Positions 26,650-35,818 of a stretch of DNA of 64,000 nt are shown in pieces (the first letter of the stretch is position 1; every line of letters begins with the position of its first letter). The DNA comes from Methylotenera mobilis 13 (GTDB lineage: Bacteria > Pseudomonadota > Gammaproteobacteria > Burkholderiales > Methylophilaceae): positions 2,123,093 to 2,187,092 of the forward strand of contig NZ_KB913035.1 in the NCBI RefSeq assembly GCF_000384255.1, read 5' to 3'. The position numbers and the translations under genes were made by a program. Below the pieces are notes generated by a model. The model saw nothing but the letters and a program-made list of their open reading frames with translations. It made no database searches and was not told the origin of the DNA.

Positions 26650-27126
26650 TTACTTTTTGCTCGGTGCTTTTTCAGTTAACAAGTAGGCAATATAGTTAGC
26701 TTTCTCTTGTGGTGAGCAATCACTGCCTACGACTTCATTACAATGTTTAGTAAAATTTTTTTCTACATCACGCGTTGATTGGAAACGCTTTTTATTGATA
26801 TGTGGTGATAGTGGTTTAATCAATTTACCTGTCACAATGTGCTTGCCAGCATCGGCTGGATTTGCTGTATGGCATGACGCGCATGCAATTGCCTTACCTG
26901 GCGCGTTGACATCACCCTTGAACTGAATCACCTCACGGTTGAAAAATACTTTACCCTCTTCCGCAGATGGGCCTGCGTAGGTTGGGTCTATCGCTTTGGC
27001 TGCTGCTGCGTATTTATCTGCTATTTTTTGTGCAGTGGCTACATCGGCAGACGCACTAACAGAAAATATTGTTAATAGCGCAGCTAGCAAGCAATGGCTA
27101 GATTTCATAGAATGACTTAACTTCAT
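26650..27126 (-). CDS. Periplasmic c-type cytochrome, SoxX-like
   Basis: A 158-residue protein with signal peptide and one haem site, CASCH (about residues 82-86), followed by a SoxX-like C-terminal region (INKKRFQSTRDVEKNFTKHC, GSDCSPQEKANYIAYLL). Two further Cys near the C-terminus may form a disulfide. SoxX is the monohaem subunit of the SoxAX cytochrome, but no SoxA is seen here. Together with the SoxYZ-like protein it suggests a Sox-derived redox module recruited to the XoxF system. Confidence 0.8.
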   Translation of the reverse strand: MKLSHSMKSSHCLLAALLTIFSVSASADVATAQKIADKYAAAAKAIDPTYAGPSAEEGKVFFNREVIQFKGDVNAPGKAIACASCHTANPADAGKHIVTGKLIKPLSPHINKKRFQSTRDVEKNFTKHCNEVVGSDCSPQEKANYIAYLLTEKAPSKK

Positions 27127-27153
27127 GGAATGCTCCTTGATTTTAAAATATGA

Positions 27154-28134
27154 TTAATTGGTAATGTTGCCAATAAACTGACCAAAAGCGCGACTTTGTG
27201 AGCCTGTGGGAATTGAGCTTATTTTTTTGTTTGTTTTTGCGTCAATGACAGAGACTGCGTTATCCATCCAACTTGCAACATACACACGGCTACTCTTTGC
27301 ATCAAAAGCAACGCCTTCTGGAAAACCATCAACAGAGATGGTCGCGATGACTTTTTTTGCCACTGTATCAATCACGGAAACGGTGTCGGCACCAGTATTA
27401 GTGACATAAGCTCGGGTGCCATCTGCATTAGTCGTCACGCAATAGGGGTGCTCACCTACTGATATGGTTGCAACGACTATGTCTTTTCTTGTATCAATCA
27501 TGCTGACTGAGTTACTCTCAACATTGACGACATAAAGCGTTTTTCCATCACCGCCGAGTGCAACGCCAAATGGATGTTTACCCACTGAAATTTTATTCAC
27601 AAGCTTTTGACTACGGATATCAATCACACCGACATCATCACTATCACGGTTTGCAACATATAAGGTTGCACCCTCGTGGCTGACGACCATGCCTGATGGC
27701 GCTTTGCCTATTGCAACAGCGCCTGTTTGATTAAGCGTGGTTGTGTCAAATACAAGTACCTGATCATGAAACCAATCTGCAACAAAAAGTTGTCTGCCAC
27801 TTTTACTTAAGGTAATACCAACAGGGGCTATCTTAAGTTTTATTTCGCTCATCACTGCATTGGTTTTCATGTTAATGACTGAAATAGATCGACTTTCAAC
27901 ATTTGACACATAAAGCTTGTGTTCAATATCATCAATCGCCACCCCAACTGGGGCTTTAGCTGTCACGATTGTTGAAATTACCTGATTAGTCATCAGTGAG
28001 ATGACAGACACTGAATTTTCGCCCTGATTAGTAATATAAGCACGAGGTTCAGCATCTGCCGTATTCATGACACATAAAAAAAGACCGCCGGTGATCACTG
28101 GCAAGCTTTTGATTAACACCCTAAAGATTGGCAT
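27154..28134 (-). CDS. YVTN beta-propeller protein, second copy
   Basis: About 326 residues, with a signal peptide and seven propeller blades (VSVISLMTNQVISTIVTAKAP, VSMIDTRKDIVVATISVGEHP). The frame can also start at a TTG (28149) that overlaps xoxG by 7 bases; I prefer the ATG at 28134. It is related to the propeller at 23505-24470. It lies directly between the xoxG cytochrome and the SoxX-like cytochrome, suggesting work on or with these periplasmic redox proteins. Function unknown. Confidence 0.8.
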   Translation of the reverse strand: MPIFRVLIKSLPVITGGLFLCVMNTADAEPRAYITNQGENSVSVISLMTNQVISTIVTAKAPVGVAIDDIEHKLYVSNVESRSISVINMKTNAVMSEIKLKIAPVGITLSKSGRQLFVADWFHDQVLVFDTTTLNQTGAVAIGKAPSGMVVSHEGATLYVANRDSDDVGVIDIRSQKLVNKISVGKHPFGVALGGDGKTLYVVNVESNSVSMIDTRKDIVVATISVGEHPYCVTTNADGTRAYVTNTGADTVSVIDTVAKKVIATISVDGFPEGVAFDAKSSRVYVASWMDNAVSVIDAKTNKKISSIPTGSQSRAFGQFIGNITN

Positions 28135-28142
28135 GAATTCAA

Positions 28143-28709
28143 TTACCAATCAGCTCTTGATGGGTCACCGCGATAGATAGAGCGCAAGAATGTCACGATT
28201 CTCCACACTTCATCATCTGTTTTGATAATGCCGCCGAAAGCGGGCATTGGGCCAACAACGTTTTCACGGCCTTTGCGTGTTTTACCTGTTTGTTTCATAT
28301 ACTCATCACTACCTAATGCAATGAGGCGGAACAAAGTATCATCATCACTACCATATACCCAAGTTTCGTTGGAGATTGGTGGGCACATACCACCGCCACC
28401 CGTGCCGCCGTGGCAACCATTACAGCTGTTGCCCATGTAGCGCTTTTGACCCCATTTCACCATATCAGCATTATCTTTGTAAGGATTTTTCAACTCGCCA
28501 ATCGGCGTGATCTTCACGCGCTCTAGTGGGGACATCGCATCAGCAGGTGGTGGCGGTGCATCACCTAACTTTTTCTTCTGCTGAGGAATCGCAAAGCCAT
28601 CAGCACCAATCGCCTGTTCGGCCGCTACTGGCTCATCTGCGGCTTTGGCAGTAGCAGATAACAGGCCAAAACTGAGGGACAGAATCAACAATAAATGATG
28701 CAACTTCAT
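28143..28709 (-). CDS. xoxG: XoxG-like cytochrome c-L, electron acceptor of XoxF
   Basis: A 188-residue protein with signal peptide (about 1-23) and a single haem site CNGCH (about residue 98), followed by the cytochrome c-L pattern (WVYGSDDDTLFRLIALGSDE, VVGPMPAFGG with the Met ligand, and EVWRIVTFLRSIYRGDP). The same C-terminal motif ends MxaG at 57951-58526 (IMSWIRSVYVGDP). It should accept electrons from XoxF and pass them to a small cytochrome c. It heads a six-gene operon running to 24598. Confidence 0.85.
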   Translation of the reverse strand: MKLHHLLLILSLSFGLLSATAKAADEPVAAEQAIGADGFAIPQQKKKLGDAPPPPADAMSPLERVKITPIGELKNPYKDNADMVKWGQKRYMGNSCNGCHGGTGGGGMCPPISNETWVYGSDDDTLFRLIALGSDEYMKQTGKTRKGRENVVGPMPAFGGIIKTDDEVWRIVTFLRSIYRGDPSRADW

Positions 28710-28793
28710 ATACTACCTTTCAAAAAATAATCTACTTCAAAATGTTATTGCGACTAACATGCCATTTAACGATGAATAGCTAACTTTCATTCA

Positions 28794-28829
28794 CGGACTA
28801 AATCCTAATAAGCATTGGGATTTAATCCT
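28794..28829 (-). promoter_or_regulatory. Paired GGATTWARTCC repeats upstream of xoxG
   Basis: On the minus strand GGATTAAATCCC (28817-28828) and GGATTTAGTCCG (28794-28805) start 23 bp apart, the same arrangement as upstream of xoxF. They lie about 85-120 bases before the xoxG ATG. Confidence 0.55.
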
Positions 28830-28849
28830 TACACTTAATCACTACCGTT

Positions 28850-30475
28850 TTAAATTGATTTTTCTAACTGTATGATGGCTTTAGCAGCATCGCTTTCTTT
28901 AGCAAGCATGAGTGCTGTTTTTCCATGGTCATCTTTAAACTTAGGATTAGCGCCTGCCTTTAATAGCAATGACACAATCATGTCGTGATTAGAAAATGCT
29001 GCAATCATCAGTGGTGTTAATCCACCTGTATTTTTAGCATTTGGGTTAGCTTTATATTGCAATAAGGTTTGTGCCATTTGCTGATTGCCTTTTTTAACAG
29101 CCAGCATCAATGCATTGTACTTAGCCGCGCCCATTGCAAAGTCTGGTTTTGCGCCGTTGTCTAACATAGCGACTGCTGCATTGGCTTTGTTATTCATCAC
29201 AGCCATGGCTAATGCGGTCATGTCATCACTATTCACTAAGTTGTAGTTAGCTTTATATTGCCCCATTAAGCGAAATATTTTTGGCTCGTTTGAACGCACC
29301 GCATGCATGGCTGCGGTCCAACCATCATGATCTTGCGCGTTTGGATCTGCGCCATAAGCAAGTAAACCACTGATTAAACTAATATCTCCACTTGCTACTG
29401 CGACTATTAGAGGTGTCTTACCTTCATCATCTCTAGCATTTACTTTTGCACCACGCTTTAACAAATACTCAACCCTTGTTGCATCACGTGCAATTGTGGC
29501 GTTATGTAGCTCTTTATCTAAGGTAGAACCCTGCTTTAACGCTTCATCTATCAATGCTGGTAATGTTGAAATGTCAGAACTTTTAGGCACATAAGTTTTT
29601 CTTACCAAAGCCTGATATGGGCCATGTGATGGAATATCACCTGAAATGACACATTCATTACATTCGACTAACGGCACACCGTATTCATCAAATATCTGTT
29701 TGATTTTATCTTTCTCTTTGAGCATCACTGATTCAATTTGCACTTTTAAATCTTTAGCGTTTTTACGCATACCAATCGCTAGTGGAAACTCCATAGGTGT
29801 TTTATCTTCTAGACGATTGAGCGGTAAAATTGTGACTGGCTCTTTTTTAATGGTTCTGTACCAACCAGCCATCGGCCCCCATATAGCAGCAACATCAAAT
29901 TGACCATCGAGCATTAACTGCACATCCATATGCGGCTGCCTTTCTGGTCTTAAATCAGCATCATGCGCAATGGTGCGTACTATCGTGTTTGCACGATTCA
30001 TACCATTCTCTTGTAGCACGGTACGAATTGCAGAGTGTTGAAATACGCCCACTTTGTAATCATTTAACAACTTAGGGTCTGATAGATCTTTAATATCGAT
30101 GCCTTTGTCACTTCTGTAAGCCAACACAAAGGTACTTTTATAAAGCGGTTTAGTGGTTAGCATGCGCTCATCGTCTGGCGTCATATCCATCAGAACATCA
30201 CACTCGTTATTATCAAAAGTTTGGCGAGTTAACCCTCTATTTAAGTAAGGTCGATAAAAGTAAGTCACACTTTTACCCATACCCTCTGCAATCACTTTGG
30301 CAATTTTGTTAGAAAAACCTTCTCCCTTATCGTTTGACATGGGCATGTTACCTGGGTCTGCACATACTCTTAAAATACTATCATTGTTAGCAAATACTGT
30401 AGAGCTTGATGCCATTCCAAGCGTTAACAACGTAAGGATTGGGATGACTTTTTTAGGCGCTAAATGCTTTAACAT
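28850..30475 (-). CDS. xoxJ: XoxJ-like periplasmic binding protein fused to ankyrin repeats
   Basis: A 541-residue protein. Residues 1-29 are a signal peptide. Residues 30 to about 300 match the quinoprotein dehydrogenase-associated substrate-binding protein family (VCADPGNMPMSNDKGEGFSN, RQTFDNNECDVLMDM), the same family as MxaJ (58577-59410, 277 residues). The extra part, about 310-541, consists of roughly seven ankyrin repeats (DDEGKTPLIVAVASGDISLI, GLLAYGADPNAQDHDGWTAA). XoxJ is thought to help activate apo-XoxF; the ankyrin tail would add a periplasmic protein-protein contact surface. It is encoded 225 bases downstream of xoxF. Confidence 0.85.
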   Translation of the reverse strand: MLKHLAPKKVIPILTLLTLGMASSSTVFANNDSILRVCADPGNMPMSNDKGEGFSNKIAKVIAEGMGKSVTYFYRPYLNRGLTRQTFDNNECDVLMDMTPDDERMLTTKPLYKSTFVLAYRSDKGIDIKDLSDPKLLNDYKVGVFQHSAIRTVLQENGMNRANTIVRTIAHDADLRPERQPHMDVQLMLDGQFDVAAIWGPMAGWYRTIKKEPVTILPLNRLEDKTPMEFPLAIGMRKNAKDLKVQIESVMLKEKDKIKQIFDEYGVPLVECNECVISGDIPSHGPYQALVRKTYVPKSSDISTLPALIDEALKQGSTLDKELHNATIARDATRVEYLLKRGAKVNARDDEGKTPLIVAVASGDISLISGLLAYGADPNAQDHDGWTAAMHAVRSNEPKIFRLMGQYKANYNLVNSDDMTALAMAVMNNKANAAVAMLDNGAKPDFAMGAAKYNALMLAVKKGNQQMAQTLLQYKANPNAKNTGGLTPLMIAAFSNHDMIVSLLLKAGANPKFKDDHGKTALMLAKESDAAKAIIQLEKSI

Positions 30476-30630
30476 TGCTTGATAACCTCTAAAATAAAAT
30501 GGTATTGGAAGATATTGCTAAAATTTTGACGATGATATTGGTGATAAATAGACTTGTTTGCGCAAGCTGGTTTGTAATGAACGTATCGTTATATTCATTA
30601 CAAACAAACCTAAGAAACATTTGATCAATG

Positions 30631-30671
30631 AAAAAATCAGCAGGCAATGCTTAAGCACCACCTACTGATTT
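30631..30671 (-). terminator. Intrinsic terminator after xoxF
   Basis: Stem 30634-30644 with 30661-30671 (one G-U pair in the minus-strand RNA), followed on the minus strand by UUUUUU. It separates xoxF from xoxJ. Confidence 0.7.
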
Positions 30672-30700
30672 ATTTAGATAAACTTCTGTTTAACTAACCA

Positions 30701-32605
30701 TTAATCAACACGGAAAGTGAACAATGTGCCGCCTTGAGGAATCTTATCAAGACCAGTTGCTTTAGCCATTGCTGTTGCACCAATTGCACCGTACTTATCA
30801 TCCATATCTAGGCCAGCAGTGACAGGTAAACCAATCCAGCCACCGATACCTGTCCATACAGACACATATTGTTTGCCTTTTACTTTGTAAGTGATTGGGT
30901 TGCCGATAATGCCTGATGCCAATTTACGTTGCCATAACACTTTGCCTGTTTTACGATCAACAGCACGGAAATCACCGCCTAATGAACCGTAGAATGCTAA
31001 GCCACCATCAGTCACTAACACACCACTCCAGTTTGGATATGGATCTGATACTTCCCAGATTGTTTTACCAGTCACGACGTCGAATTTTTTCAACTTACCA
31101 GTCACACCTGGTTTTTCTGGGTACATATACACGTTAGCAAATACATAAACAGTACCTTGTTGTGTATGCGTACGTTCTTGTGGTTCATCTTCCATACACC
31201 AGTTATTTGTTGGTACATAGAACAAGTTTGGTTCTTTTGGATCAACTGCTGCTGGTTGTTGATCTTTACCACCCATTGCAGATGGACAAGCTTGTGTATT
31301 TACATCACGATCAAATGGTGAATGCTCTTTCACTTTAACGGGACGACCTGATTTCAAGTCAACTTTTTCAGCCCAGTTTACAGTCACAAATTTATGCGCA
31401 CGTAACAATGTACCGTCTTTACGATCTAACACATACGCAAAACCATTACGGTCGAAGTTCACTAAAGCATCATGTTTTTTACCATCAACAACCAAGTTGT
31501 CTACCAAGATGTTTTCGTTTACACCGTCATAATCCCATTGGTCAAATGGTGTTTTTTGGTATGCCCACACCATTTCACCAGTGTCTACCTTACGCGCCAT
31601 AATGGTCATAGACCATTTATTGTCGTATTTACCTACATTCGTTTTTGGATCAGGTGTGTTACATTTTTCATGCGTTAAATTTGCACCTGTTTCACCGCAA
31701 CGATAAGCTGGAGACCAGTGACCTGGATTGCCTGTACCTGCATACATAATGCGTAATTTTGGGTCATAGCTAAACCATGCCCAAGGTGCACCGCCACCAA
31801 TTTTCCACTCATCACCTGGGTAAGTTAAACCAGTGTTTTGGCCATATAAACCATAATGTGGGTTCGCTTTGTTAGTTTCCGGTGTCATACAGAGGTCTTT
31901 ATCTGAACCTGTGCTGTGACATTTCCACACTTCTTTACCTGTTTTTAGATCATAGGCAACAGTACGACCGCGCGCAGCAAACTCATCGCCGCCAAAACCA
32001 GCAATCACCAAACCTTCAGCCACCATTGCAGGGCCTGAGTGTGTTTCACCTTTTTCTGGAAAAGCATGCTTAGTGACCCAAATTTCTTTACCTGTGGCAG
32101 CATCGAGTGCAATCAAGAAGCCATCCAAGGTATGGAACACCACTTTACCATCAGCGTAGTTCAAACCACGGTTGATCGTATCGCAACATGCACGTGGCAC
32201 AGCTGATTCATCACGGTCAGTTTTTTTGGTGTAGTTCCAAATTTGTTTTGGATGATCAGGATCAGATAAGTCTAGCGCTTGCACAATATTTGGCCAACCT
32301 GAAACCATATACATCATGGTTTTACCATTATGCTCAACAACGACTGGCTGACCTTCATGACCACGTAATGTGCCTGAAGATTGTGACCAGATCATTTGTA
32401 GGTCTTTTACGTTTTTAGTATTGATATCTTTTAACTGGCTATGACGATGCAAAGCCAAGTTTTGGCCTGGTGCAGCCCACATATTGTGATCTTTACTGCG
32501 TTTGATGATTTCCTCATTCGCAGACGCCTGACCTACCATCCCTATAAATGCCAAAGCACCTAAAGCTAGTAAACCTGAGCGTAATGTAAAGTTTGGTTGT
32601 TTCAT
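30701..32605 (-). CDS. xoxF: XoxF-type lanthanide-dependent PQQ methanol dehydrogenase
   Basis: A 634-residue periplasmic enzyme that oxidises methanol with PQQ. Signal peptide at about 1-29, then an eight-bladed propeller with tryptophan-docking motifs. The vicinal disulfide Cys140-Cys141 lies in RACCDT. The catalytic Asp358 is followed two residues later by Asp360 (QWDYDGVNEN); this second Asp is the lanthanide ligand that marks XoxF enzymes. A Cys-containing insertion at about 300-327 makes it longer than MxaF (599), and FDQWDYDGVNE recalls the XoxF4 group of Methylophilaceae (clade call is inference). It has its own promoter region with the paired GGGA...TCCC motif and its own terminator. 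Confidence 0.95.
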   Translation of the reverse strand: MKQPNFTLRSGLLALGALAFIGMVGQASANEEIIKRSKDHNMWAAPGQNLALHRHSQLKDINTKNVKDLQMIWSQSSGTLRGHEGQPVVVEHNGKTMMYMVSGWPNIVQALDLSDPDHPKQIWNYTKKTDRDESAVPRACCDTINRGLNYADGKVVFHTLDGFLIALDAATGKEIWVTKHAFPEKGETHSGPAMVAEGLVIAGFGGDEFAARGRTVAYDLKTGKEVWKCHSTGSDKDLCMTPETNKANPHYGLYGQNTGLTYPGDEWKIGGGAPWAWFSYDPKLRIMYAGTGNPGHWSPAYRCGETGANLTHEKCNTPDPKTNVGKYDNKWSMTIMARKVDTGEMVWAYQKTPFDQWDYDGVNENILVDNLVVDGKKHDALVNFDRNGFAYVLDRKDGTLLRAHKFVTVNWAEKVDLKSGRPVKVKEHSPFDRDVNTQACPSAMGGKDQQPAAVDPKEPNLFYVPTNNWCMEDEPQERTHTQQGTVYVFANVYMYPEKPGVTGKLKKFDVVTGKTIWEVSDPYPNWSGVLVTDGGLAFYGSLGGDFRAVDRKTGKVLWQRKLASGIIGNPITYKVKGKQYVSVWTGIGGWIGLPVTAGLDMDDKYGAIGATAMAKATGLDKIPQGGTLFTFRVD

Positions 32606-32652
32606 ACATCCCCCATTGATTCGGTTATTAGGAACTACTGCATACCCAACGT

Positions 32653-32661
32653 GTTACATCT
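32653..32661 (-). promoter_or_regulatory. GTTACATCT element shared with the mxaF upstream region
   Basis: GTTACATCT occurs here, 48 bases before the xoxF ATG, and again at 61541-61549 upstream of mxaF in the same orientation relative to the gene. Both continue with another GTTAC- or GTAAC-type half site. Confidence 0.3.
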
Positions 32662-32715
32662 AGTTACATGTTGATTACGTGTTAGCACTATAGGCAAAGT
32701 TGCATTGCACTACAT

Positions 32716-32751
32716 GAGAAGAGTTCCTGCGTATGGTCGGGATAAAATCCT
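32716..32751 (-). promoter_or_regulatory. Paired GGATTTTATCCC repeats upstream of xoxF
   Basis: On the minus strand GGATTTTATCCC (32739-32750) and GGAACTCTTCTC (32716-32727) start 23 bp apart, each preceded by ACGCA. They lie about 110-145 bases before the xoxF ATG. Confidence 0.6.
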
Positions 32752-32773
32752 GCGTGGATCGGGATATTAAAAT

Positions 32774-32796
32774 AAAAAAAGCCATCGTTAGATGGC
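32774..32796 (-). terminator. Intrinsic terminator after the Sel1-repeat gene
   Basis: Stem GCCATC (32781-32786) / GATGGC (32791-32796), 4-base loop; on the minus strand it is followed by TTTTTTT. It insulates the xoxF promoter from upstream transcription. Confidence 0.8.
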
Positions 32797-32824
32797 CTTA
32801 ATATGGAGACTATAAAGATATTAA

Positions 32825-33667
32825 TTATTTTAATTTCAATGGGTTAGCATCTGATATTATGATGGGGCTAGCTTTAACCCATTGAGAAGCAAGCAACTTA
32901 CCTTGTGCAATTTGCTCTGGCGTCGCGACCTTAAGTAACGCATCACGCTCTTGAACTGCCGCGCCATGTCCATCACGCCCTGCAACATCAAACAAGGCAT
33001 ATGAAAGTGCATTATTCTTTATGACGCCACGGCCATCTCTATACATTTGTGCAAGGGCATATTGCGCTTTCATGTGGCCCTGCTCTGCGGATTTTTGGGT
33101 CCATTTAGCCGCTTCTTTTTCACTTTTAGGTACACCCCGTCCTTCAGCGCATATCTGTCCATAAACCAACTGGGCTTTAAAGTGATTTTGTTCAGCCGCC
33201 TTGCGATACCACTTTGCTGCTACCTTATCATCCTGCTTTACGCCCCGACCTATGGTATAGATTCTACCCAAGGCAAATTGGGAAAGTACATGTCCTTTTT
33301 CAGCCGCTTTGTTAAACCATGAAGCAGACTTCTCATCACTTCTTGCAACTCCTTGTCCCTGTGCGTACATCACACCCAAGTTATACTGAGAGTCTAAGTC
33401 ACCTTGCAACGCAGCTTTTTCATACCAAAGCGCTGCATCTACATAACTTTGCTTCACTCCCTGACCTTCGTCATACATCATGCCTACAATGTGTTGCGAC
33501 TTAACATCACCATTTTTAGCTAATGGCAAAAACTCTTGCATCGCTTTAGTGTAATCATGGCTTAGCATCGCAGCCTTACCTTCATCAAACCCAGCGAAGG
33601 TAAGATGACTAGAGAATAAAAAGAGCAATATCAGAGGTAATTTCCGCAACGAAAAAGATTGATTCAT
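32825..33667 (-). CDS. Exported Sel1-like (SLR/TPR) repeat protein
   Basis: A 280-residue protein with signal peptide (ending about LTFAG) and five consecutive Sel1-like repeats of about 36 residues (for example SQYNLGVMYAQGQGVARSDE; SQFALGRIYTIGRGVKQDDK). Sel1 proteins act as scaffolds or signalling partners. It follows the two-component genes on the same strand with a 100-base gap, so it may share their transcript. A link to methanol dehydrogenase regulation is suggested by position only. Confidence 0.8.
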   Translation of the reverse strand: MNQSFSLRKLPLILLFLFSSHLTFAGFDEGKAAMLSHDYTKAMQEFLPLAKNGDVKSQHIVGMMYDEGQGVKQSYVDAALWYEKAALQGDLDSQYNLGVMYAQGQGVARSDEKSASWFNKAAEKGHVLSQFALGRIYTIGRGVKQDDKVAAKWYRKAAEQNHFKAQLVYGQICAEGRGVPKSEKEAAKWTQKSAEQGHMKAQYALAQMYRDGRGVIKNNALSYALFDVAGRDGHGAAVQERDALLKVATPEQIAQGKLLASQWVKASPIIISDANPLKLK

Positions 33668-33767
33668 GTAACGTCCTTATACAAAATTAGGGTAACTGCC
33701 GAAACTTAATCGGTAAAACTTGTGATGGTGGTGGTAACTCAAGGGATCAATCTAAAAATATCTTAGC

Positions 33768-34409
33768 TTAACTCTCTATCACGCCATGACGCATTGCCAA
33801 TCTGACCAACTCTACTGGACTGGATATTCCGAGCTTTTGCTTTAATAAGGTTTGATAGTTTGCCACTGTTTTTTGGCTAATTTTGAGCGTTAACGCGATA
33901 TCTTCAACATTGCTACCTTCTGCTAGCATCCGAAAAACCTCAAACTCTCTAGCAGATAAGCGCTGTGTAGGATTTTCGCCACCAGACATTGTTTGTAATA
34001 CGATATTTTGTGCAACTGACGGACTTAGGTAACCTCTACCAGCAAAAGCCTCTTTAACTGCACGGACCAAATCATCAGCTGCGCCAGACTTTGCAACATA
34101 ACAACGCGCACCAGCAGATAATGCCTGTGATGCAAATGCAGCGTTCTCATGCATCGAAAAAATAACAATTCGTGCTGATGGGTAACGCGTCAGAATTCTT
34201 CTTAACGACTCTAGCCCTCCCATCCCTGGCATCGACATGTCCATCACTAAAACATCCGGCAAATGCTCACCATACAACTGATATGCTTGCTCCCCACTAT
34301 CTGCCTCTGCAATGACTTGCATCCCTGTGTTTTGCTCTAACAAACGTCTCAAGCCAGAACGCACCACGGCATGATCGTCAACTAGCACAATACGAATACC
34401 AATACTCAT
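33768..34409 (-). CDS. moxX: NarL/FixJ-type response regulator (MoxX-like)
   Basis: A 213-residue response regulator: receiver domain with Asp57 as phospho-acceptor (VLVMDMSMPG), Asp11-Asp12 in the acidic pocket and the conserved Lys (VAKSG), then a LuxR/NarL helix-turn-helix (about 148-205; LSAREFEVFRMLAEGSNVED). Its start overlaps the kinase stop as ATGA. Together they match the MoxY-MoxX pairs reported to control methanol dehydrogenase genes. It is a good candidate to bind the GGGANTTATCCC repeats in this window (inference). A close relative is encoded at 62643-63281. Confidence 0.85.
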   Translation of the reverse strand: MSIGIRIVLVDDHAVVRSGLRRLLEQNTGMQVIAEADSGEQAYQLYGEHLPDVLVMDMSMPGMGGLESLRRILTRYPSARIVIFSMHENAAFASQALSAGARCYVAKSGAADDLVRAVKEAFAGRGYLSPSVAQNIVLQTMSGGENPTQRLSAREFEVFRMLAEGSNVEDIALTLKISQKTVANYQTLLKQKLGISSPVELVRLAMRHGVIES

Positions 34410-35761
34410 TGAATCACTTTCTTTTTAAATGGCAGGCTTGCTTGAATTTGCACGCCAAAACCAACACGGCTGTTCAGTTCAAAATGACCACCCAACCCTT
34501 GCACGCGCTCTCGCATACCAGCAACCCCAAATCCAGATGAAACTAATCTAGGATCGAACCCCTTACCATTATCTTCAACACTCAATATCAGTTCATCAGA
34601 CTTTCGGTGGAGAGTAACAATTACTTTATTAGCATCTGAATGTCGCGCAATATTCGTTAAACACTCTTGCACAATACGATATATAGCAATTGCTACTGTT
34701 TCATCCACACCCACAAAATCACCTAAGAGTGACACATCCGCAATGACACTGCTGTTTCTTTGTAGCCACGTATCAATTAAATCTTGCAAGGCGGCCTTAA
34801 GCCCAAGCTCGTCTAAGCTACCAGGCCTTAAGCGTTGCAACATACCGTGGACGATATTCATCATTTGCCTTGCTACCACATCAATGGCTTTAGCACTCTC
34901 ACGTGCGTCAGCAATCGTCTTGGCATGTAAAATTGTAGAGGCATCAATATGAATAGCGGTTAAATGCTGCCCAACTTCATCATGCAAATCTCGAGCGAGG
35001 CTTTTTCTTTCATCCTCTTGCAAGCTAATCATTTGTTGGGTTAATTGATGGTTACTTTTAATGCTATTTTGTAACGTCTCTGCCATTGCGTTAAATTTAC
35101 TACTGATACCTGTCAATTCAGGTAATGTAAAACTTGGTAAGCGTGAATCTAAGTTACCTTGTTCTAATTCTGACAAAGCAACTAGGACACGATTAACTGG
35201 GCGAAGCGCTCGCCCAACTGCCCAATAAATCATTGCGTTTACCACGACAAAAAAGATGGACACCAATACCAGTATTCCTAGTATGTCACTCCAGATTTCT
35301 GCAATCTCATAAGATGGGTCAGGCGTAACAACTAACTCACCTAATATTCTTCCATTCGCAAATATTTGTCTTTTAATGGGAGGCATCGTCTCAGAAACGG
35401 CATCCATTGCGTTCAAAAACCATGGGGGGGCAGGCCACTCATCTACTTTAGCTACAGGGCGATTACTATCTCTAAGGTTCCCTCTGGCATCAAAAAAGTC
35501 AATGCGCAAATGACGCACATTCTCTAGACTCTGCAATCTAAATATTGATGCCCTGTTAGGATTAACGCCGTTTAACCACACATAATCTGAGGTGTAGTGC
35601 AGAATCTCCGCATCTAACAAATGTAATGCTAGCAATGCAGTTGACTCCACCTCAGCACGCACATCATCTCGTGCATTACGAATCATCAACAAAGCACCAA
35701 TCAACATCACTATTAAAAGCAATGCTGTAATAATTAAATTGAGTCGGAATTTAAGGTTCAT
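34406..35761 (-). CDS. moxY: Sensor histidine kinase, MoxY-like
   Basis: A 451-residue membrane kinase: TM helix about 8-26, a periplasmic LapD/MoxY-type domain at 27-157, TM about 160-182, HAMP about 183-236, HisKA_3 dimerisation domain with phospho-acceptor His260 (SLARDLHDEVGQHLTA) and an HATPase domain (IAIYRIVQECLTNIARHSDA; VEDNGKGFDP). MoxY-type kinases control methanol oxidation genes; the signal they sense is not established. The gene is divergent from the first extra RSACKL module across a 412-base intergenic region rich in candidate operators. Confidence 0.86.
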   Translation of the reverse strand: MNLKFRLNLIITALLLIVMLIGALLMIRNARDDVRAEVESTALLALHLLDAEILHYTSDYVWLNGVNPNRASIFRLQSLENVRHLRIDFFDARGNLRDSNRPVAKVDEWPAPPWFLNAMDAVSETMPPIKRQIFANGRILGELVVTPDPSYEIAEIWSDILGILVLVSIFFVVVNAMIYWAVGRALRPVNRVLVALSELEQGNLDSRLPSFTLPELTGISSKFNAMAETLQNSIKSNHQLTQQMISLQEDERKSLARDLHDEVGQHLTAIHIDASTILHAKTIADARESAKAIDVVARQMMNIVHGMLQRLRPGSLDELGLKAALQDLIDTWLQRNSSVIADVSLLGDFVGVDETVAIAIYRIVQECLTNIARHSDANKVIVTLHRKSDELILSVEDNGKGFDPRLVSSGFGVAGMRERVQGLGGHFELNSRVGFGVQIQASLPFKKKVIQ

Positions 35762-35818
35762 GAAGAATGACGATTAAGTAACCAATGCATTTTAATGAGT
35801 TTTTCAAAAACAGATACA

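Noticed and set aside
28134-28149. TTG start of the second beta-propeller inside xoxG
   Set aside because: The ATG 15 bases further in gives a complete signal peptide without requiring an unusual start codon; no RBS supports the TTG.
23505-35761. PQQ biosynthesis genes (pqqABCDE) in the xox region
   Set aside because: No PqqA-like peptide or PqqB-E-like protein is encoded; PQQ must be made from genes elsewhere.
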